A stretch of 11,744 nt of DNA. Source: JAXGQD01 sp964401615 (GTDB lineage Bacteria; Bacillota; Clostridia; Saccharofermentanales; Fastidiosipilaceae). This document shows, piece by piece, positions 7,291 through 11,744 of the stretch. Where the stretch lies: positions 1 through 11,744 of the forward strand of contig CAYNZF010000064.1 of assembly GCA_964401615.1 (NCBI GenBank). The letters run 5' to 3'. The notes under the pieces were generated by a model. The model was not told the DNA's origin and did not search any database. It worked only from the letters and a program-made list of their open reading frames with translations. Position 1 is the stretch's first letter; each line of letters starts with the position of its first letter. Both the position numbers and the translations under genes were made by a program.

Positions 7291-8618
7291 ATGTCCCAAT
7301 CCGAATTACCGATCAAGGCGACATCCATTCTCATCCCCAAAGAGGCCTATCAAAATCAACACTGGCCGGTCGTCGCTTGTGATCAATACACCTCCGAACC
7401 GGAATACTGGTTAAGGCGCGCCCGCGAAAACGCTGAGCGGCCTTCGACTCTCAATCTGATCCTTCCGGAGTATATCTTGGAAGAAAAGGGTGAAGAAAAT
7501 TGCCGGGAGGAACTGCAGCATATTTGGAGCACGATGCTCCGTTATCAGNNNNNNNNNNGGAAGATATTTTTCAATGCCTGGAGCCGGGTTTCATCCTCTG
7601 CTGCCGCCTGCTGCCGGACGGAAAAACAAGACGCAACGGGGTGGTTTTGGCCATCGATCTGGACAATTACTTGAGCAGCGAGCAGGGTGAACCGGCAATT
7701 CGTGCCTCGGAAAGCACGGTTGAAAGCCGTCTTCCTGCCCGAATCGCAGTCCGGGAACAAGCCAGCCTTGAACTTCCCCACGTACTCCTGCTTATTGATG
7801 ACAAAAAACGCACGGCAGTCGAAGGACTGGTCAAGAGCATTCAAAACTCAGCCCACAGGCTCTACGATATTGAACTGCCCGAAAAGGCCGGACAGGTCGG
7901 CGCCTGTTTTGTTCCGGAGCATAGTCAGGCGGCCGGGGATTTTGTCAATGCCTTGAAAAATCTGCCCAGTTTTGTGGAACAGGGTATTTTCGCCTACGTG
8001 GGCGACGGGAATCACTCCCTGGCTGCAGCTAAACGCCTCCGCGAAAAAAGCCTGGCAGAAGGCAGTGCCGGGCCCGACGACCTGAACCGTTTTGCCCTGG
8101 TGGAGCTTATAAATATCCATGATCCGGGTTTGATTTTTCACCCCATTCACCAGCTGATTTATGACACAAGTCCTGCTGAAGCGCTGCATTTTGCCAAGAC
8201 GATTTTCAAAGACGAAGCGGTCAAAGTGAGTGAGTCCATGGATTTCAATATCGCCTATACGAATTTTATGTCCGCTCAAATTCTGCATCGCGACAGCCAC
8301 ACCCTGCTGCTGCGCAGGGCCAACAGGGCCCATCTTGTGACGCTGGAGCAGCCGGCTGATGTTCTGGCCATTTCGGCAGCGCATCGCTGGACCGGCGGCA
8401 TGCATGAGAAGTTTGGTAAACGAATTGACTACATCCACGGAGAGCAAGCTCTGGCTGCCCTGTCGATGAAAAAACATTGCGCCATTTATCTGCCTAACCT
8501 GGCAAAGCGCGATTTTTTCCCGGCTCTGGAGAAACTGACCGTGTTTCCGAAAAAAACTTTTTCTTTGGGTGAGGCCGCTGAAAAACGGCACTACATCGAG
8601 GCCCGTGCAATCAAATGA
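7291..8618 (+). CDS. DUF1015 domain-containing protein, interrupted by an assembly gap
   Basis: Cytoplasmic protein of the DUF1015 family (COG4198); its biochemical role is not one I can state with confidence. The first 86 residues contain SILIPKEAY and the family signature VVACDQYTSEPEYW, then LNLILPEYILEE. Ten N (7549-7558) interrupt the gene; the frame resumes at 7560 for 352 residues with FAYVGDGNHSLAAAKRL, LVELINIHDPGLIFHPIHQL, AAHRWTGGMHE and the typical end KKTFSLGEAAEKRHYIEARAIK. The two halves are in different frames as written, explained by a gap of unknown true length (it must be 2 modulo 3, for example 11), not by a real frameshift. The total of about 440 aa suits the family. ATG 7291 has GGAG (7278-7281) 9 nt upstream; an in-frame ATG at 7231 lacks a site and overlaps the candidate promoter. 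Its stop overlaps the next start as ATGA. Confidence 0.9.
7549..7558. other. Assembly gap of ten N
   Basis: Ten undetermined bases inside the DUF1015 gene. The coding frame is phase 1 before and phase 3 after the gap, so the true length is not 10; it should be 2 modulo 3 if the gene is intact. A gap of 11 would restore the frame and lose only about four residues. Confidence 0.97.
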
Positions 8619-11600
8619 AAAAAACGCAGGCTCCGGCACCCGCGAAAACACGCATTTTCAAGCTCGAACCACAGCAACGAGGGACGAAATTCAAGCGCGG
8701 TAAAGTAAGCATCATTAAAGCAGACAGGCGAGAACCCAAGTGGGGGTGGCTCAGTCTGCTGCTCAGCCTTGCGCTCTGTCTGGCTGTTGTGCCTGCCGCA
8801 ATTTTTCTGCTGGGTGATGACAGTTCGTACTTTTTCCGCTGGTTGCTCGGCTCGTTCTTGATGGGCCTGGCCGTTTATCCGCTGGCTTTGCAGATGTTCA
8901 TGAGACACCGCGGTCTGGCCTGGATTTTTTCGCTGCCGCTCGGTTTGAGCCTGGTCAGCTTCACCGTCTGGACGCTGGCCTATCTGCGCCTGCTGCCCTT
9001 TACACAAACTTCTGTGGCCATCGTTACCCTGATTTGGGCTCTGCTGGCGTATCTCAATCCCAAAACCGCTAAAGCTGCGGCAATTTCCCTATTTAAAAAG
9101 GCTCAATGGCGGGCCTTGTTTTTAAGCCTGGCGAGTTTTGCTTTGGCCTTGCTGGCGATGAGTTTTGTGCGCGGCTTGATGCCGGCGGCGCGTGGTTTGG
9201 AAAAATTCATGGATTACGGCATCATGAATTCGCTGTGGCGCAGCGAATTTCTGCCGGCGGCGGATATGTGGTTCGCGGGTCACAGTATTAATTACTATTA
9301 CTACGGCCAATACGCCTATACTCTCGTGGCCAAACTGACCGGGCTGCGGCCGGAGTACGCCTACAACCTGAGCATGGCCTCCAGTTTTTCCTATATGCTG
9401 ACCATGGCTTACGGCATTGGCTATCTGCTGATTACACTTTCAAGCCGCCGGCGCAAGCTCAGTCGCGGACTGAAGACCGGCCTGCGTACTTTGGGCGGTT
9501 TCGGGGCGGCCGTGTTTACGTGTTTTGCCGGCAACTCACACGACTTTTTCATCAGCCCGCTGGCACCCGCCAAAGCGTTATTGAATTGGCTGGCTCAAGG
9601 CAGTGCGCGTTTTGGTAATCTGGACAGCTACTACTTCCCTGACGCGACCCGCTATATCGGCTACAATCCGGACACTCTCGACAAGACCATTCACGAGTTT
9701 CCCTTTTACTCGTTTCTGGTCGGCGACCTGCACGCCCACCTGGTCAACACGGTATTTGTCTTGCTGTTTATCGCCACCGTGCTGCTCATTTTGGAATCGA
9801 AACCGCTGCTGGCTTATTTCAGATTGCTGCGCAGCCAACGCCTCTTTCTGAGCTTGAAAAATTATCAGCACAGGCCGCGTTTCGAGGGAAACAGCAGCCT
9901 CAGCCGCCCGCGCTGGATCTTGCTGATTCACTTTTTTAAAGCATGGTTTTCATCCGGTCTGCTGCCCCTGGCTACTTTATTGCTCGGAATCTTTATGATG
10001 GGAAATTTCTGGGACTTTCCCATTTATTGGGTGTTCATGGCGCTGTTTCTCGTATACGCGTGTAAGCGCGCCTTGGGACCACAGGCACATTGGCTCACGC
10101 TGCCCCTCGGTTTCCTGCAGTTGGCTGCTGTTTTTCTTCCTTTTCTGTTCGTTGCTGACACGATCAGCCAGAGCGGGTACTTCCTGGCAGCCATGCTCTT
10201 CGCTGTCTTTATATTTATACTGCGTCCCAGCCTCTGGACCTCGATCGGACTGAGCCTGAACTTGAGTTTTTCCTTGGCGCATTTGTTGATCATTCCTTTC
10301 AACCTGCACTTTTCGCCCATGGCCAAAGAAATCGCGATCGTTCCCTACCACAGCCCCATTTTTCAACTTTTCATATTGTATGGGCCGCAAGCTCTTATCT
10401 TTCTGTTGTTTGCCACAACACTGCTGCTCCTGGCCCTGCTCCGCTCCAAAAAAGCCGCTAAAACTGCGGCTGAGGCAGCTGCGGATGCTGGGCAGTCAAA
10501 TTCGCGGCCAATCGAACGCCCGGCCTTGCAGAAAGCCGCGGGAAGTCAAGACCGTGAACGCATCTGGCTGAATCGAAGGTCTCTTTTGCCTCAAAACTAC
10601 AAAATGGAAGTTGACAAACATGTCGAAAAAGAGAGCTATAAGAGGGCTCATACCCGATACAGACGCAGTTTCTGCAGGCGTTTTCATCCGGGCAGCGTCG
10701 TTGTTCTGCTGCTGTTGAGCTGTGCTTTTGGCTTGATTCTGGCCCCTGAATTCATTTACGTGCGCGACATCTATGAGAACGGCTTCGCGCGAGCCAACAC
10801 CATGTTCAAATTTACTTACCAGGCCTCGCTCATACTAGGCCTGAGCCTGCCCGCTGCCGCCATCACCCTGTTGGTGGAATGGCTGCATCAAAACAGGCTC
10901 AATCGGCTGGCCCTGGCCCAAGAACAAGTCCAGCCGTCATCGATACAAATGGACAAGACCGCCGGTGTTCCCATTAATATTCAATTGTCCAGTTACGCGG
11001 TTTTGGCCCAGGAAAAAGCAGAACTCAACCGAGTGATCGGCCTCAGGACGCGTCGTTTGTCAACCTGGCCGCTGGCGTTCGTTTTCATACTTGTTTTACT
11101 GCTGCTCTCAGCCCCGCTGATTTATCCTTTTGCCGCGACCCCGGGCTGGCTGCCCCCCTTAAAACTTGAAAATTACAAAGGTTTGAACGCAAGCGCCTGG
11201 ATGGAAAACAGCACATCACCTCAAATCGCAGCTGAGCTGGGTGGTGGTACACTGAAAAACGACCTTGATGTGATTGATTGGTTCAACAGCGAAGTGAGCG
11301 GCCAGCCGGTCATCGTGGAGGCTAATGGCTTGAGCTACACGGACAGCGCCAGAATTTCGGCCTACACAGGTTTACCGACCATCCTGGGCTGGCAGACGCA
11401 TGAATGGCTCTGGCGTACCACAGCAGACGGTGAAAATGCCTACGCGGCGCTGGTCGCTCCGCGTGAAGGAGATGTCAAAACCATTTACGAGACACGCTCA
11501 GATGTGGAACTGATCAGCTTGTTGAGGATATATGATGTGAGCTATATCATCATCGGTGATATTGAACGCAGCACCTATCCTGAATTGAATGAGGACTTGC

Positions 11601-11662
11601 TCAGCGGCGTCGGCACCGTCGTTTTTGAATCCGGCCGCACGCGGGTGATCCGCGTTGACTGA
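8615..11662 (+). CDS. DUF2298 (Chlor_Arch_YYY) family polytopic membrane protein
   Basis: A 1015-aa integral membrane protein with roughly 16 hydrophobic segments between residues 43 and 838, a basic N-terminal tail (1-43) and a C-terminal soluble domain (about 845-1015), probably extracytoplasmic. Family signatures are KFMDYGIMNSLWRSEFLP (197-214), MWFAGHSINYYYYGQY (218-233), GNSHDFF (306-312), FPFYSFLVGDLHAHLV (362-377), GNFWDFPIYW (463-472) and EFIYVRD...RANTMFKF (712-733). The C-terminal domain carries TGLPTILGWQTHEWLWR (918-934) and a conserved YDVSYIIIGDIER near the end. The family is seen in Archaea, Chloroflexi and some Bacillota, and resembles GT-C membrane glycosyltransferases in layout; substrate and activity are unknown. 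Two long basic cytoplasmic loops (about 611-691 and 757-817) interrupt the membrane part. Its ATG overlaps the DUF1015 stop (ATGA), so translation is coupled. There is no separate ribosome binding site of note. Confidence 0.9.
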   Translation: MKKTQAPAPAKTRIFKLEPQQRGTKFKRGKVSIIKADRREPKWGWLSLLLSLALCLAVVPAAIFLLGDDSSYFFRWLLGSFLMGLAVYPLALQMFMRHRGLAWIFSLPLGLSLVSFTVWTLAYLRLLPFTQTSVAIVTLIWALLAYLNPKTAKAAAISLFKKAQWRALFLSLASFALALLAMSFVRGLMPAARGLEKFMDYGIMNSLWRSEFLPAADMWFAGHSINYYYYGQYAYTLVAKLTGLRPEYAYNLSMASSFSYMLTMAYGIGYLLITLSSRRRKLSRGLKTGLRTLGGFGAAVFTCFAGNSHDFFISPLAPAKALLNWLAQGSARFGNLDSYYFPDATRYIGYNPDTLDKTIHEFPFYSFLVGDLHAHLVNTVFVLLFIATVLLILESKPLLAYFRLLRSQRLFLSLKNYQHRPRFEGNSSLSRPRWILLIHFFKAWFSSGLLPLATLLLGIFMMGNFWDFPIYWVFMALFLVYACKRALGPQAHWLTLPLGFLQLAAVFLPFLFVADTISQSGYFLAAMLFAVFIFILRPSLWTSIGLSLNLSFSLAHLLIIPFNLHFSPMAKEIAIVPYHSPIFQLFILYGPQALIFLLFATTLLLLALLRSKKAAKTAAEAAADAGQSNSRPIERPALQKAAGSQDRERIWLNRRSLLPQNYKMEVDKHVEKESYKRAHTRYRRSFCRRFHPGSVVVLLLLSCAFGLILAPEFIYVRDIYENGFARANTMFKFTYQASLILGLSLPAAAITLLVEWLHQNRLNRLALAQEQVQPSSIQMDKTAGVPINIQLSSYAVLAQEKAELNRVIGLRTRRLSTWPLAFVFILVLLLLSAPLIYPFAATPGWLPPLKLENYKGLNASAWMENSTSPQIAAELGGGTLKNDLDVIDWFNSEVSGQPVIVEANGLSYTDSARISAYTGLPTILGWQTHEWLWRTTADGENAYAALVAPREGDVKTIYETRSDVELISLLRIYDVSYIIIGDIERSTYPELNEDLLSGVGTVVFESGRTRVIRVD

Positions 11663-11663
11663 A

Positions 11664-11744
11664 TCAGACCTTTTTGACCTGCTTCAGTCGAATCGGTACG
11701 GAAAATCGGGTTCCATTTTCGAGTGAGCTTGTCACCGTGATACA
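11664..11744 (-). CDS. C-terminal end of a probable sensor histidine kinase
   Basis: Only the last 26 codons and the stop are inside the window; the rest lies past the right edge. The residues ITVTSSLENGTRFSVPIRL match the closing strands of the HATPase domain of two-component sensor kinases (pattern I-x-V-x-S-x(2,4)-G-T-x-F-x-V-x-L/I), followed by a short tail KQVKKV. In such enzymes this domain binds ATP and phosphorylates a histidine on the dimerisation helix. Those parts, and any membrane sensor, cannot be seen. The gene converges on the DUF2298 gene, with one base between the two stop codons. Another GHKL ATPase is possible; the call rests on a short motif. Confidence 0.6.
   Translation of the reverse strand, partial: CITVTSSLENGTRFSVPIRLKQVKKV

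Noticed and set aside
7560..8618. DUF1015 gene as a pseudogene or two separate genes
   Set aside because: The frame change coincides exactly with the N run, and both halves keep intact family motifs, so the gap length is the simpler explanation.
7848..8651. A 267-codon minus-strand open frame opposite the DUF1015 gene
   Set aside because: The plus strand carries clear DUF1015 signatures here; the antisense frame has no recognisable motif.
1..11744. CRISPR arrays, insertion sequences, tRNA genes, phage or defence genes
   Set aside because: I saw no spaced direct repeats, transposase motifs, tRNA-like folds or integrase/capsid sequences on either strand; all long stretches are accounted for by ordinary genes.

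Overview
This 11.7 kb window reads as a chromosomal housekeeping segment of a Gram-positive bacterium, most likely an uncultured member of Clostridia/Bacillota. The evidence is the S21 sequence, strong AGGAGG-like ribosome binding sites, TTGACA/TATAAT-type promoters, a RecJ with the long C-terminal region typical of Bacillota, and the gene order alaS, hit, rpsU, yqeY, recJ, rel. G+C looks to be near or slightly above one half by eye. A run of ten N at 7549-7558 shows that this is a draft, probably metagenomic, assembly.

Positions 1-7047 are all on the minus strand. In transcription order they are: alaS (alanyl-tRNA synthetase); hit (HIT-family nucleotide hydrolase); rpsU (ribosomal protein S21, only 57 aa); yqeY (GatB/YqeY-domain protein); recJ (single-strand DNA exonuclease); and the first 329 codons of rel, a bifunctional (p)ppGpp synthetase/hydrolase cut by the left edge. 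A good promoter lies before alaS and another before rpsU. An intrinsic terminator follows yqeY. Three transcription units are therefore likely: alaS-hit, rpsU-yqeY, and recJ-rel, the last possibly with its own weak promoter or read-through.

Positions 7048-7290 form a short divergent promoter region. Two plus-strand genes follow, with stop and start codons overlapping as ATGA. The first is a DUF1015-family protein, interrupted by the assembly gap. The second is a 1015-residue polytopic membrane protein of the DUF2298 (Chlor_Arch_YYY) family. The last 81 bases encode, on the minus strand, what looks like the C-terminal tail of a sensor histidine kinase, ending one base from the membrane protein's stop.

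The minus-strand genes serve translation, DNA repair and the stringent response, and they are ordinary and well conserved. The only part with real unknown biology is the coupled DUF1015-DUF2298 pair. I found no CRISPR array, mobile element, tRNA, rRNA or phage gene, and nothing that I would call a new defence or biosynthetic system.
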